This document shows, one piece after another, positions 32,508-44,815 of a stretch of DNA of 64,000 nucleotides. The stretch's first letter is position 1. Each line of letters begins with the position of its first letter. The DNA is from Panagrolaimus kolymaensis (Eukaryota; Nematoda; Chromadorea; Rhabditida; Panagrolaimidae). The position numbers and the translations under genes were made by a program. The stretch covers positions 620,001 through 684,000 of the forward strand of contig JAJQJQ010000032.1 in NCBI GenBank assembly GCA_028622995.1, written 5' to 3'. The notes under the pieces were generated by a model. It was given only the letters and a program-made list of their open reading frames with translations, did not search any database and had not been told where the DNA came from.

Positions 32508-33992
32508 ATGCTGATGTTTCAGCTCAAACTACCCCGTTTTGTTTTATTTTTTTGTGCCATCACTTTGAGTAAGACCATAAATTTGAGAGAGAAAAATTAA
32601 TTCTTAAAGTTTTTTAGCACCATTTTCATTCGCAATTTATGCACCACTTTCTTCAAGTCCAGTAAATTGTAATCCTGAAAATGATTATGCAGAAATAAAT
32701 GCTGGAAAACTTTGCTCAAATTTATTATTCCTTAACGAGGTTATGGGTTTTGTAAGTTTAAGCATAAAGTTACCAAAAAATGTTAACTCATAAATTTTAG
32801 AAAATGTATTTGCAACAAATTAATACACTTAATTTAACGCAATGGTGGATCACTTCTTCTTCAAAGCTTCCAATCAATTTCACTTTTCGTGGGAAATACA
32901 TTGATAAGGTTTGTTTATTTGCTTGCATTTTATTCCATTAAAACAAAAATATTGTCAACTGATTTTTTTCAGATTATAATGTATAGATTTTTGACACCAA
33001 ATGTTGAAGTCATTTTTAAAAGTTCTGAAGGATACGATATTGCATTTTGGAATATAATCGCATTAAATCCTGATCCAGTTGTGATTCCGTTAACAAATGC
33101 AGATGTTGCAGCTTTTAAATTTCAAGATGAACAAAAAACACTTTATATTTTCGAAGCATTTAATAAAGAATTGAGCAAAAGAGTTTATATTTCTGGGCAT
33201 GAAACTATTAACCCTTCTGACACTTTATTGAAAATTTTTTCACAAGTAAGTTTCTTTATTAAAAGCTAAACCCATGATTCTTCTGTTTTAAAAATTATGA
33301 TACTTCTTCGAGAAGAAAGCGCATTTCAAAGAAAATGTGCAAGAAGTAATCTCATTTTATTATGATCTTACATTTGAGACAATACCAAAAAATCATACAT
33401 TTTAGAATATTAAATCAATTCAACTCTATCCTAATGAAACTAATCATTTGATTATTAAACTTGAGGATGATACTCATGAGTTAATTGATTACACGAAATC
33501 TATGCCATTAAGTGCCGTGGAAAACAAAAATTCTGTGCCAAAACAAAGTTTTCATGAGGGACATACAACTATGGTTATTATCGGATTTATCATTATTTCA
33601 ATATTGGCAATTTGCGTTTATGGAGTTATTAAAGGGCTTAAAATTTTGCGTGGCGGCACAAGTGGAAATAGGAAGCCAACTATTTTTGTACCAGAAGATC
33701 AACGGGAACCACTTACGAGACCAACAACAACACCTTATCCAATCATTCCTGGTTCGGTAAACAAAAAATTTTATCTTTGATTTGAATTTTGATGCATTTT
33801 TCGAAAATCCAAAAATTACAAAGATTTTTTAACTTTAAAAATTTTTTGGGTAAAATATAGTTATTACCAAAAGTGAGAAGTTGATTTATAATATTTACAA
33901 TTTTAATTTAGACTGCTAATCCCACTTTCACTTCCTCGCGGACTTCCCCATCGACAAATGATGGAGGAGAAAATCTTGAAGATGGTGTGTAA
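32508..33992 (+). CDS. type I single-pass membrane protein of unknown function
   Basis: Six exons: 32508-32568, 32618-32751, 32801-32908, 32973-33245, 33406-33756, 33912-33992, giving 335 residues. The N-terminus (MLMFQLKLPRFVLFFCAITL) is a signal peptide ending near residue 26. An ectodomain of about 215 residues has N-glycosylation sequons (NLTQ, NFTF, NETN) and a small number of Cys near its start. A transmembrane helix is at about 247-267 (MVIIGFIIISILAICVYGVI), and the cytoplasmic tail is basic, then Pro/Thr/Ser-rich. A 33-bp block before exon 5 could be an extra small exon (33328-33360) but its acceptor is weak. If the last intron is not removed, translation stops at 33780 instead. The family is not recognised. 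Its start codon lies only 150 bp downstream of the inserted element, which therefore sits in its likely promoter. Confidence 0.75.
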
Positions 33993-34950
33993 ACTATTTG
34001 GCTCTATTATGTATAACTTTTCTTCGTTTCTTTATATTTTGATTACTTAATTATTATTAGAATAATTTTTACATAATTTTTTATTTTTATCTAGTTGTTG
34101 TTATAGCTTTATGGGTTTTAATTCGCTTAATTTTATGTTTTAAAAGATGTATTATATATGTATGCCGATGACAATTTTTAATAAATAATTTTTTGGCTGT
34201 AAATTAAATGCAACACACGTCTAGCAATTTTTCATTTGAATTTTTTCTAAAAAAAACTATGATTAGAAAAACTTCTTTCAAATACTGTTTTTGAAATTTA
34301 TTATTTTTAATGATACGTTTTTTATTTTTGTATTCATTTGTAAAACAAGAAAACAGTTTAATTTACAAAACTTTTTATTTATTTTCTTGTTTCGAAAGAT
34401 GTATGCCAGCCTGCCACTGACCATAAATAATTGAAGCAAACAAATAAATAAACAACAACAACAACATGTTTTTTAAGTTGAAGACAAGAAGGAAATCATG
34501 CAAGAGAGAGAAAAACGGAAATGACACCACACACACGTATGGTGTTGAAGCTTATAAACATATGATGACTCCTCTTTCATTTGTCTTCCCATTTTTTCCC
34601 TCCAGTGACACATTTTTGCAATGTTTTAAAGCGTGAGCGCTATTCATAGATGAAACAATAAACAACATTTTTCATTCACCCAATTTGTTGATGTTCAAAG
34701 AACACTTTTTCGGCTATGCTGCATTTTTGAAACACATAAACAAGAGCAAGGAAAGATTTTTTCTTCTTCGCAAGCAAGTCAGACAACAAACACGCATCCA
34801 ACTATCCACATTTACGAAATTTTGTTGTGTCAAAGAAACAAAAGAAGCGTTGTTTTTCATTTTTGAAAAAACGCTACATGGTTGCGTATTTAAGAAAATA
34901 ATAAAAAGGAAGATAAATTTAAAATTTTTATAATTTGATTTTTTGTAAAA
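33993..34950. other. intergenic and promoter region of glutamate-cysteine ligase
   Basis: AT-rich. Around 34560-34575 is ATGATGACTCCTC, containing a TGACTC AP-1/SKN-1-like half site. In C. elegans gcs-1 is a classic SKN-1 target, so this is a candidate stress element by analogy only. A 34685-34933 frame is not supported as coding. Confidence 0.3.
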
Positions 34951-37299
34951 ATGGGTTTATTAACTACTGGACTTCCCATGACATGGGAAGAAATCCTTCC
35001 TCATATCGATTATATCAAAGTAAGTTGTTATTAAAATCTGAAACCTTTTTTGCGAAAGTTTCTTTTTTGAACTTTTAAATTTTTCCTCGAATAAATTATT
35101 TTCTTCCAAAAATTATCCATAACCGAGCTAAAAATGGAATAAAAAAGTAGCTCTGTATTTATTTATATTACACAAACTAAAAAAACCCAAAAATTGGAAA
35201 AACTTTAATTTTAGGAACATGGCATTGCTCAATTTCTTTCAATTTACAAAAAAGTTAAAACTCGCGAAGATAATCTTTTTCGATGGGGAGATGAAATTGA
35301 ATATACCCTTGTTAAATTTGATCATGAAACCAAAAAAGTACGAGTTAGCCTTCGAGGTGATGAAATTCTTAAACAACTTCAAGCTCAAGCTGAAGTAAAC
35401 GATATGATGGGAACGGATAATAAAACTATTTGGGCTCCAGAAATGTGTGGTTATATGATTGAAGGAACTCCTGGACATCCATATGGAGCCTTATTAGCTT
35501 GCTTTAATATGGTTGAAACAAATATGATTAAACGAAGAAAAGAAGTTGCAAAATATTTAAACGAAGATGAAGCATTGCTTTCCATGAGTTTTCCAGCTTT
35601 AGGAACATTGAATTTTACTCATCCTCCAATTAAAGTTGATCCAGAAAAGGGATATGGAAAATCCATATTTTATCCCGATGAAGTTATACATCAAGGTCAT
35701 CCACGATATACAAATATGTTGAGAAATATTACTACAAGAAGAGGAGAAAAAATTGAAATTCATGTTCCAATTTTTAAAGATAAAAATACGCCGAATCCAT
35801 TTATTGTAAGTTTATGGTTGTTTTTTGCTTTTATAAAAAAAATTGTTTTCAAGCTAAATTTTTTTCAAACAACTCGATATTTTTAGGAGCGTTTTGATGA
35901 CCCATATGCTCAACAACACGTAAAACCAGATCACATTTATCTTGATCATATCGGCTTTGGACCAGGTTGTTGCTGCCTTCAAATTACCTTTCAAGCTATA
36001 AACATGGAAGAAGCCAAATGGCTTTATGACCAACTTACTCCAATCACTCCCGTACTTGTTGCATTATCTGCAGCAACGCCCATTTATCGTTCATATCTCG
36101 CTGATGTGGATTCTCGATGGGATGTTATTTCGGATGGATGCGATGAACGAACTGCCGAAGAACGAGGAATTGTTCCTTTAAAGAATAATAAATTTCTTCT
36201 CAAAGAAAAGCCACGTTATGGTTGTGTAAGCTGTTACGTACATGAAACTTCAGAACCATATAATGACGTTGAAGTGGAATATGAAGATAAAGTTTATAAA
36301 AAACTTATTGATGAAGGAGTTGAAGAAACAATAGCTCGACATATCGCTCATTTATTTATTCGAGATCCTCTACAAGTTTATAAAGAAAGACTTGAACAAG
36401 ATGATGAAAATTCAACAGAACATTTTGAAACCATTCAATCATCAGTTTGGAATAATATGAGATTTAAACCTCCACCAACAGATAATCCACAAATTGGATG
36501 GCGAGTTGAATTCCGTCCAACAGAAATACAATTAACAGATTTTGAAAATGCGGCATATTGTTGCTTTGTGGTTCTTCTCACACGGGTGATCATTTCTTAT
36601 AATTTAGTTTTTGTTTCAAATATTTCAAAAGTGAATCAAAATATGAAAATTGCTCAAAAGCGTGATGCTGTTTTAAATCAAAAGCTTCAATTCCGAAATA
36701 AACTTCTGAGATGTGAAATTAATACTGAAGGTAAACGAAGCATCAACCAAGAGCATTCTTTTGATACAACCGAAATGTCTATTAATGAAATCATTAATGG
36801 TAAGCAAGAAAGAATGAGAAAAATGTTTTGCTATAGAATAGTTTATTTTAGGAGATGGGAAAGAATTCCCTGGGTTTGTGCCATTAATTTTCCAATATCT
36901 CGATGAATCAGAATGTGATATCGAAACGCGAAATACTATCACCCAATATTTAACTTTTATTCAAAAACGAGCATCAGGTGAAATTTCAACTTTAGCTCAT
37001 TGGATGCGTGAATTCGTTCAAAACCATCCTAAATATGCTAAAGATTCGTATGTCCCCGATGAAACGACCTATGATATGATTAAAATGGTTTGTTATTTGG
37101 CCCAAAAAGGTTTTTTAAAAGCGATGTCTGTTTTTAGATGAATGAAATTTCTCATGGAACCAAACATTGTTCCAAGCTTCTTGGAGATTTCCGCTCCAAA
37201 ACTGTACGTGAAGTTCCATCAGCTGTTTGTAAAGCGGAAGCCGCCATTGTTGCTGCGCATGAAAAATTTGCAGCAAGTGAAAAAGCTGCTGCGAGTTAA
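34951..37299 (+). CDS. gcs-1: glutamate-cysteine ligase catalytic subunit (GCLC / GCS-1)
   Basis: Cytosolic enzyme that joins glutamate and cysteine using ATP, the first and limiting step of glutathione synthesis. Five exons: 34951-35019, 35215-35805, 35887-36799, 36852-37087, 37138-37299, giving 656 residues, the expected length. It starts [20 protein letters not shown]. Signature blocks: [16 protein letters not shown] (substrate and Mg-binding face), [121 protein letters not shown] and [18 protein letters not shown]. The last exon begins exactly with ATG, joined in phase 0 after DMIKM. Converges on the P450 gene, 217 bp away. Probably stress-inducible, as in other nematodes (by analogy). 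Confidence 0.97.
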
Positions 37300-37516
37300 T
37301 TTTTTTTTTCAACTAATTTATACTTGATGTTGCTCAATAACTCAGTTGCCAAAGTTTTAATATTTTTTCAATATTTGCTATTCAATCGTATCCATTTCAC
37401 TTTTAAGCTTTTTCTTAATCTTTTTATTTAGTAATAAACATAATTACTTAGAGCGTCAAAAATAATAAAGTTAAACAAATTACAAAAAATTAATCAATTC
37501 CCCTATAAAAAAAGCT

Positions 37517-39243
37517 TCAATAACGAGATTCAACTTCAATGACAAAAGGTTTTGGAGAAGCTAAGGCTCCAATAATTCGTTCGAGGGATACAGGTTTTCC
37601 TGGGACTTCTTTTAATTTAAATTGATTGAAAATATTTGCGGTGAATAAAAATAACTCAATTCTTGCAAGTCCTTCTCCAAGACAAATACGCTTTCCAAGT
37701 CCAAATGGCATAACTTCAGGTGGAGAAAAGAATTTTCCATTTTCATCGATGAATCTTTCAGGTTTAAATTCTTGAGGATTTGGAAAATATCTTTCATCAA
37801 TGTTTACTGTATGACTAGCATATGTGATGAGAGTATTTGGTGGGAGTTTATAGCCATGAATTTCAACCGGGCGAAGAGTTCGTCGAATGAGATTAAATGC
37901 ACCCAAATTACAATGTCTCTGAGTTTCGAGGATCACGGCATTGGTATATGGAAGATTATTTTTATCATCCAATGTAATCAATCGACTGCTTCCGATTTTT
38001 TCGTCTAATTCCTTATGAAACTTTTCTTGGATTTTAGGGAATGCTGTCATATACAAGCTTAACCATGTTAGTGTTCTAAAAATATGTATGTGATTAGTAG
38101 CATTAATTAAATGTAAAGCTTACTTGGATGATGTCTCTTGTCCAGCAACCCACATATCTTGTAATCCGCCATAAAGTTGAAGCCTCCTAAAACCATCATT
38201 TATTTGTTTTTCACCTTCAAAAAAGCTTACGAATAATAATGATCCTTTTCACCTTCTCTTTCAAGCTCCTTTTGTTTTCTCAAATATGCTTCAACATAAT
38301 CTGTTGCTTCTGAATGGGAATCTTCATAATCTATGGTTTTATCATGTTCATCGATTTGTGCATAAAGAAATGTGGCAAGATTATTTGAATTAACTTTAAG
38401 CTTTTCATAAACCGAATTAAAAAGTGGAATTTGTCGATAAATTTCTGGATGATATTCCATTAATTTCCAAAGAGGGTTACCAAGATCGTGAATGAAATCA
38501 GAAACGTAACGCTTTAGTTTATAAAATTCTTCACTCTTTTCCTGTAAAATTAGATGGAGTAAAGTAAAGCAGAAAATGTGGCTAAAAAATGATACAGCTT
38601 TTGTTTTCGCTCATCCGTGCTATTACAGTATTTTATGAGTGCAATTCATTTCATTCATTTCATCACTAACCTTTCCAAATCGATATCCTAATAACACGCC
38701 ATTAATAATGCTACCAACCGCAATTTCCATAGCACTTTGAAAATCAATTTCTTTATTTCCTGTCGCAATTTCTTCTTTAATATCTTTAATAAAATGTGAA
38801 ACTTCATCGAGAACTCTTTCCTGCATTAAATTTCTTCCAAGTCCAAATTCTCTTAAAACTTTTATTGCAAATCGTCTTTGCTCCTTCCACAATGGGCCAT
38901 CGGTGAAAACAATTCCAGCGTATCCACCTTTAATAACATCCATGGCTTTTGGATTATCCTCTCTTCCAGCATATGAATCTCCATCCTTTACAAAGGTTTC
39001 ATAAATGGTTGGAACATCATTAATGGAAAGAATTGGAGTACTTCCAAACCAAATGGTATGAAAATCTCCATAATCATTTTTAAATTGAAGAAAAGCTTTA
39101 TCCAACCCATAATACCAAAATTGAAAAAAGTTCCCAATAAGTGGTAAAGGCAATGGCCCCGGTGGGAGATCTTTACGTTTCCAATAAAGATGATAAAAGA
39201 AAAATAACCCCAATGTTAGAAACAACATCAACAACCCCAACAT
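37517..39243 (-). CDS. microsomal cytochrome P450 (nematode CYP33/CYP35-like, CYP2 clan)
   Basis: Haem monooxygenase of the endoplasmic reticulum. Four exons: 39243-38671, 38541-38231, 38186-38124, 38075-37517, giving 501 residues. Landmarks: N-terminal anchor MLGLLMLFLTLGLFFFYHLYW; proline hinge LPPGPLPLPLIGN; C-helix WKEQRRFAIKVLREFGLG; I-helix oxygen groove VAGQETSSKTLTW; K-helix ExxR as ETQRHCN; PERF motif FKPERFIDENG; haem loop FGLGKRICLGEGLAR with the cysteine ligand near residue 447. All key residues are present, so it should be active. The style matches the large nematode family used in xenobiotic and fatty-acid metabolism; the exact subfamily cannot be fixed by eye. Confidence 0.95.
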
Positions 39244-40179
39244 TTTTACTAAACAAATTCACTTTTGTTAAGCAATCACCTCAAGAAAGTCACCAAAAGC
39301 TTTTACTCCAAATTTAAATTCTAAAAGTTTTGTTTTGTATGCGGTTAACTTTTAAGAGAGCAGGTTGAGGACTATAATAAAATTATTTTGTTAAGTTTTT
39401 TCGTCTTAAAGATCATATTTAACGCTAATAAAATTAGTTATAATTGCTAAAAAATTACTTCTTAGAAACTTAAAAATTCAATGAAGCAGAAATTTATAGT
39501 TTATTACTAATGGGTTTTTGAGAATTCGTTCTGCATACGTATAATCGTAAAGGTGACGAAGCTATTTTGTTTACTTCCGTATTAAAATGTCAACCACCAT
39601 TCATTCACATCTTCGGAATATTAAACTTTGTGAATAAAGCCTTATTCAATTATCTTACAGTAATATGTACATGTCCACCTCATTAAAATAAAGTTGGTAG
39701 CAATCAAAGTCCAATGACCATTCATGTCATATTCTTTTTTTGGAATATGTTTTTTTGCTTCAACTCAAACACCTGTCGCCAATTCAAAAAACAGCTCCTA
39801 GGAAAAGTTAATTTTAATTTGAATGATGCATAATCTTTGTTGCGAATAAAACTCTTTGCTTTAAAATTTCTTATAAAAGCTACTCTTTTATGTGAGTTGC
39901 TAAAATTAGTTCAAAAACTGCTTATTTATTACTAATAAAAATACTATGAAATAAAAAATTTGTAAAAAATGAAACATTTGAACCCTTTCAAAAATATGAA
40001 GTAAATTTTACAAAAATAAAAAAATATAAATGCTTAAACCATCACTGGCATAATCAAGAAGAAACAGACAACATAAAAAGGCATCTCTGAGAGTTAATAT
40101 TTTTATTATATAACCTGTAGTTATAATAAATCACAATTACATATTAGTAGGAATTCAAAACTAGGATAAAAATGTTAGT
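39244..40179. other. intergenic
   Basis: P450 promoter side and 3' end of the nucleotidase gene. AT-rich; nothing else is supported. Confidence 0.45.
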
Positions 40180-41411
40180 TTAGGCAGAGACATTTGTTGC
40201 AGTAAGATCATCTTCGGATTGAGTTTTTTCAATTGATTTTTCAACAGCTGATGCATGACAATAATCTTTGAGATTCATTTCAGATGGAGCATGAGATATA
40301 CCACAAAAGCGGAAGATTTCAAGTGGAATTTCCATTGATTGACAATCGAGAAGAACAATGTCATAGGAGTTGAGATACTTTTCATAAAGTCGATCGAAAT
40401 CCCAATTCAAATATCCAATTTTGAGAGCAGTTCCTTCCTTTTCCATTCCAACATCCATATGAATATCTAAAAAGGTAAACGATAATAATACATCATAAAA
40501 GAATATGTACAATAAACAAACCTCCTAAGCTATCACCAAGAAGAATAAGATTTGTTCGAGTTCTAACATGATGGAAGAAAGGCCGTTCACCAGTGATAAC
40601 AGATGAATTCTTACAGAAGGTATGAATCAAAGGTTGAGTAAATGAAACACAAACGTTCTAAAAAAATAGAGTAAAGCATCTTTGTTTCAACAGCCTATAA
40701 AACTTACGTTTTCATCAAAATTCATACAATTTGAGATAACATGAAGAGTTTGTGGGACATGTCCAAGGTTGCGTTTTAGTATGATTTCAATAATATTTCC
40801 TATTCCAGCCGAGAAGAGTACCAAAGGAACATTATGAGCTTCAACAGACCTCACAAATTCAACAGCAGCATCTCTCAAAAATATTCGAGCTTTTGAAACA
40901 AACTTTTCAATATCATCCAAAGTAAATTTAGCATCGACAATGAATTCATGCGAGAGTCTCCACCAATCTTCCATATGTGGAATCTTTTCTGCATCGGACA
41001 TATTTTCACAAAATTCAATTGGAATATACTTTTTGACGAGTTCTTGAAGCTAAAAAATAACGTTTACTGTAAATTATAACAATATATAAAAGGATTTTAC
41101 TTTGTCAGCTAAAACAGGTCTTGTTTCACGTGTACAGTCATCAAAAACTCCATGAGTTGTTAAGCATCGTCTGCCTTCAGCATCCTTGTATCTTGAAAGT
41201 GTAAAATCAAAATCCGATATGACCTAAAGCAAGCACAATTAAATAAAAGATCAAAAAAAGGAAAACATACCAATAATTTATCATAGCCATCATGAATAAT
41301 CTTTTGAATCTTTGCTTGAACGGCTGCAGGATCTTTCATACGAACGATAGGATTCTTTTGCAATTTATCCATAATCAGCATGGTTAGTGAGTGAGCTTTT
41401 TCTGCAACCAT
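40180..41411 (-). CDS. NT5C3: cytosolic 5'-nucleotidase III (pyrimidine 5'-nucleotidase, NT5C3 family)
   Basis: HAD-superfamily nucleotidase that dephosphorylates pyrimidine monophosphates (and m7GMP in some members). Five exons: 41411-41271, 41223-41101, 41049-40708, 40657-40522, 40466-40180, giving 342 residues. Motif I is VISDFDFTLSRY (nucleophile Asp at about 51, acid/base Asp at 53), matching the vertebrate ITDFDMTLSRF. Motif II is LVLFSAGIGNIIEIIL. The pattern HVISNCMNFDEN and motif III LLGDSLGDIHMDVG follow, then KIGYLNWDFDRLYEKYLNSYDIVLL. A C-terminal tail of about 55 residues ending ATNVSA exceeds the vertebrate enzyme. No extra N-terminal anchor is visible in the chosen start. An upstream orphan exon at 42230-42361 could belong to a longer isoform but phase and acceptor do not prove it. 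Confidence 0.94.
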
Positions 41412-42794
41412 CTTTTCGTTAGACGTTTGAAACGAAATGAAATGAATGAGTTTAAAACTCAAATAATCTCGAAGGTCAAAAGTAAAAACAAAAATTTTGA
41501 AATTTGAATAAAAAGTTGGGAATGAAAAAAAAAGGAAAGTACAGCCGATTACTGTAAATGACGCAGTTACGGCTATAGAATGGATGAGAATGAAAATAAA
41601 AGAGAAAAGAAATATTTTTTCCAAAAAGTTAAAACATATCACAAAAAAACTAAACTAAAGGTTTATGAATCGTAAAAAATTATTAATCCAATAAGGAATA
41701 TAAAAAAAAATCAAAAATTGAGGTCAGTTTTCTCCTCCATCTTTTATAAAAACAGAAAAGATCCAATTAAAGCCAAAAACATTACAGTCATAAAAATAAA
41801 ATTTGGAACAAAAACATAAACTGGATCATATAACAAAAAATTAGATGAGTTTTAAAGCTCTTTTCCCTCTTTCCTCTTCTTCTTAATTTTTATCGGTATT
41901 TGTATGTTATAAAACTTGTTATGACGACGACAAAATACTTGTAAATACTATTCTTTTTTAAAACTTTGCTCCTCCATCACTTGAGAACTTTGAGTCAATG
42001 TTTCATATTTACAAAGTTTTTCTTTTAAATAAATGATTAATTTTTTGTTATAATTAAAAGTTGTTCTTTGTTTGCAAATGTCAATTTTAAAACGAAAACA
42101 CATATTTAAATAAAAAAGCCATGGATTTTTACAAAGATAAAAAAATCATAGACGTTTTAGTTTGTTCAGACTTTTCATTGTTAATTTTTTAGGAGGTTAA
42201 AAGTTATAAAAAATGAAGGAAGCAATCACCTTCAAGTCGTCGGTATTTTTTTCTCTCACGTTGTTTCACATAAGAGTCACTTGAAAATGACGACTTCCTT
42301 CTTGTAATAACATCCGTGGGTTGCGAAATTGATACGTCAAAGTTGAGAGAAGACGTCAAAACTAAAAAATAATATGAGGACTGCAAATATCTTTTTCTTT
42401 TTGAAGTTGTTAATGACAGGTGACGACAATTCTCCCATATTAAAAAATAGAAAACTTTTGTTGATAATTTTAACATTAATTACATAGTTGGTACATTGCG
42501 AATCTCAATCACTCGAAGCAGTGATTAACAAACTCTCGAAACTACGAAAAAAAAAATCAAATTAAAAATAAGCAAAGAAGCTGCGATTTATGCGCTTTTA
42601 TACGACAAAGAAAAAACATCAAAACATTCAGACAAAATATAATTTACCAAAAAAGAAGTGTATCTAAAATAAAACAAAGTTCATTAAAAACAAGCGATAA
42701 CAAAGTTGTAAAACAAAGATGGTGGAAGGGAGTATCGGAGCACATTCTGAAAAGATAATTTGAGCAAGAAACACTTGGTCTGGTTGAGATAAGA
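41412..42794. other. intergenic with one orphan exon-like block
   Basis: Contains an exon-like open block on the minus strand (42361-42230) with acceptor TTTTTTAG and donor GTGATT. It is described in the findings. The rest is AT-rich without features. Confidence 0.35.
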
Positions 42795-44011
42795 TTAACG
42801 ATAGTCTCGATCACGGCGACGATCCCCACCACCTCGCCGATCACGTCTATCGTTATCTCTGTCATCACGTCTGCCACCGAAATCTCTATCACCTCCACCA
42901 CGTCTACCACCGCCAAAATCTCTATCACGGCGATCACGATCACCTCCACCTCGATCTCTTCTAGGAGGTCGGCGTTCTGGACTTCTTGCTCGATTACCAT
43001 AGAGTTTCCGACGAAGTTCACGAGAAATTGGTTTAAGATGCATGAAATTACAGAAGGCGCCTTTTTGACAACCTCCAAGTTCATATTGACGACAACATGA
43101 TTCACGAAAATCAGTAACAGGTGATAATTCAGCATAAATTGGCTCACCATTAAACCTAAAAACTTTCCAATTAATGTATGTAAGCTAGTTAAAAAAAACT
43201 CACCATCTGTCTTCTAAAGCAGTTCTGCATTTTTCAGCATCTTCTTCGCGATAAAACTTAATGTATACGTTACCAATCATGTGTTCGCCAATATTATCAC
43301 AAACATTCATTTCTTCAATCTTACCATACTTTGTATCGATTTCAGTAAACAGCTCTTCAAAAAAGTCATCAAAGTATTGTTGTTCTTGATCATTACGTTG
43401 CCCAACTTTTGAAAAAGCATCAGCTTGTCTCATATCGATGACAGGATTGTGATACCTAAAAAAGAGTTTAATATTTGATTGAAAGGTTGTAAGTATAAAC
43501 ATACAAGTTCTTTAGTAGCACAGTTTGAGAGAAGGTTGGCATGTTATGAGTACGTGAACATTTATCACCATGTCGACAAGCTCCAATTTTGAAGTAAAAT
43601 GAGCAATTTACCTAAAAGAATTACTATGAAGCAGAAGTCCCTAAACATTCTAAAAATCCTAAAGAGATTACATGTTGAAAAACATTCCTCTTTCACATTT
43701 TCACATTATAAAAAGATCAAAAGTGGGGAATCCAATTATATATAACCACAACCCTAAACGAATGCTAAAAAAACAAAGCTTTAAATAACTTTTGAGCTCT
43801 AAAATTTGTCTGAAAAAAAGGAAGACAATCAAGTTTGTAACCTAAAAAACCTGAAACTTTGTTGGCACTAAAAAAGGTTTGTATGCTAATAGAATAATTG
43901 CTTGCTATCAATGGTTGGTGTCTAAATTCCCCTGAAACCGCTTACCTTGTCTTTTTCAGTCCCATAGATGGATGCTAAATATTCAGCACCAGACATTCCG
44001 TGACTTCCCAT
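42795..44011 (-). CDS. uaf-2: U2AF small subunit (U2AF35), copy A with RGG/RDR-rich tail
   Basis: Splicing factor that reads the AG of the 3' splice site as partner of U2AF65. Four exons: 44011-43946, 43611-43505, 43455-43204, 43155-42795, giving 261 residues. Order: [20 protein letters not shown]; first CCCH zinc finger ([20 protein letters not shown]); UHM-type RRM ([35 protein letters not shown]); second CCCH finger ([20 protein letters not shown]); [15 protein letters not shown]; then a tail of about 70 residues rich in Arg, Asp and Gly ([18 protein letters not shown] type). The three intron positions are identical to those of copy B, 0.6 kb upstream on the same strand, showing a tandem duplication. 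Nematode 3' splice sites are unusually short, so U2AF35 is essential. Confidence 0.95.
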
Positions 44012-44611
44012 GATCTTTTTCTTCAGAAAAGATAAAAAATGTGTTTCTATTGATACAAAAAGGTCCAAACTTTGAAAGAATGAAAATTAAATCAATAAAA
44101 AAAGAGAAAATAATCTCCTTGGACAACTTTGAAGAAATCCAAAAAAGCGAATTTCAATAGCTTTTCTTTTCTGTTTGAGAGTTGCTCAGGAAAGTGGGGA
44201 CAAACAACCTCAATCCTCATAAAGTTTGTCCAATATACACCATGATTGTTGTTTATCAAAATACACATTCATTTAAACTGCTTTAAATACATTAAAAAAA
44301 TTTGATAAGTTGACAAATAACAATAATATTTCAACAAACTAAAAATCTTACGACATACCACAAATCTTTTTCTACAATTTGGCGGCTATTGAAGTTATCC
44401 AAGTTAAAGTCATCGGTATAATTTCAAATGACTTACACCTCGTTATGCTAAAAAAAGATAAAGATGGGAACAAAGCGCATTTTTTGTAATTGACTATTTA
44501 TTCAACAAAAATGCACAAGCAAACATACAATCAAAAAGAAAGAACAAAAAAAAAACAAATAAATTTGGTTATGGCACCAGACGACCATGCAATGCCACAT
44601 CATCAGAACAT
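44012..44611. other. spacer between the two U2AF35 genes
   Basis: 600 bp of AT-rich sequence. No separate gene seen. Long enough to hold a promoter for copy A or a polycistronic spacer. Confidence 0.4.
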
Positions 44612-44815
44612 TTAGTTATTTCTAGATGGACGACGGTCAGGGCTTCTTGAACGATTATCATAAATTTTTCGACGACGGTCAGGACTTCTTCCACGATTAT
44701 CATTGAAATTTCGATGACGTTCAGGACTTCCTCCACGATTACCATTGAAATTTCGTTGACGTTCAGGACTTCTTCCACGATTACCATTGAAATTTCGACG
44801 ACGTTCAGGACTTCT
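44612..44815 (-). repeat. 42-bp in-frame tandem repeat coding the RSPER tail
   Basis: About four and a half copies of a 42-bp unit (14 codons) within the last exon of U2AF35 copy B. Neighbouring units differ at a few positions, which points to recent repeat expansion. Confidence 0.8.
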
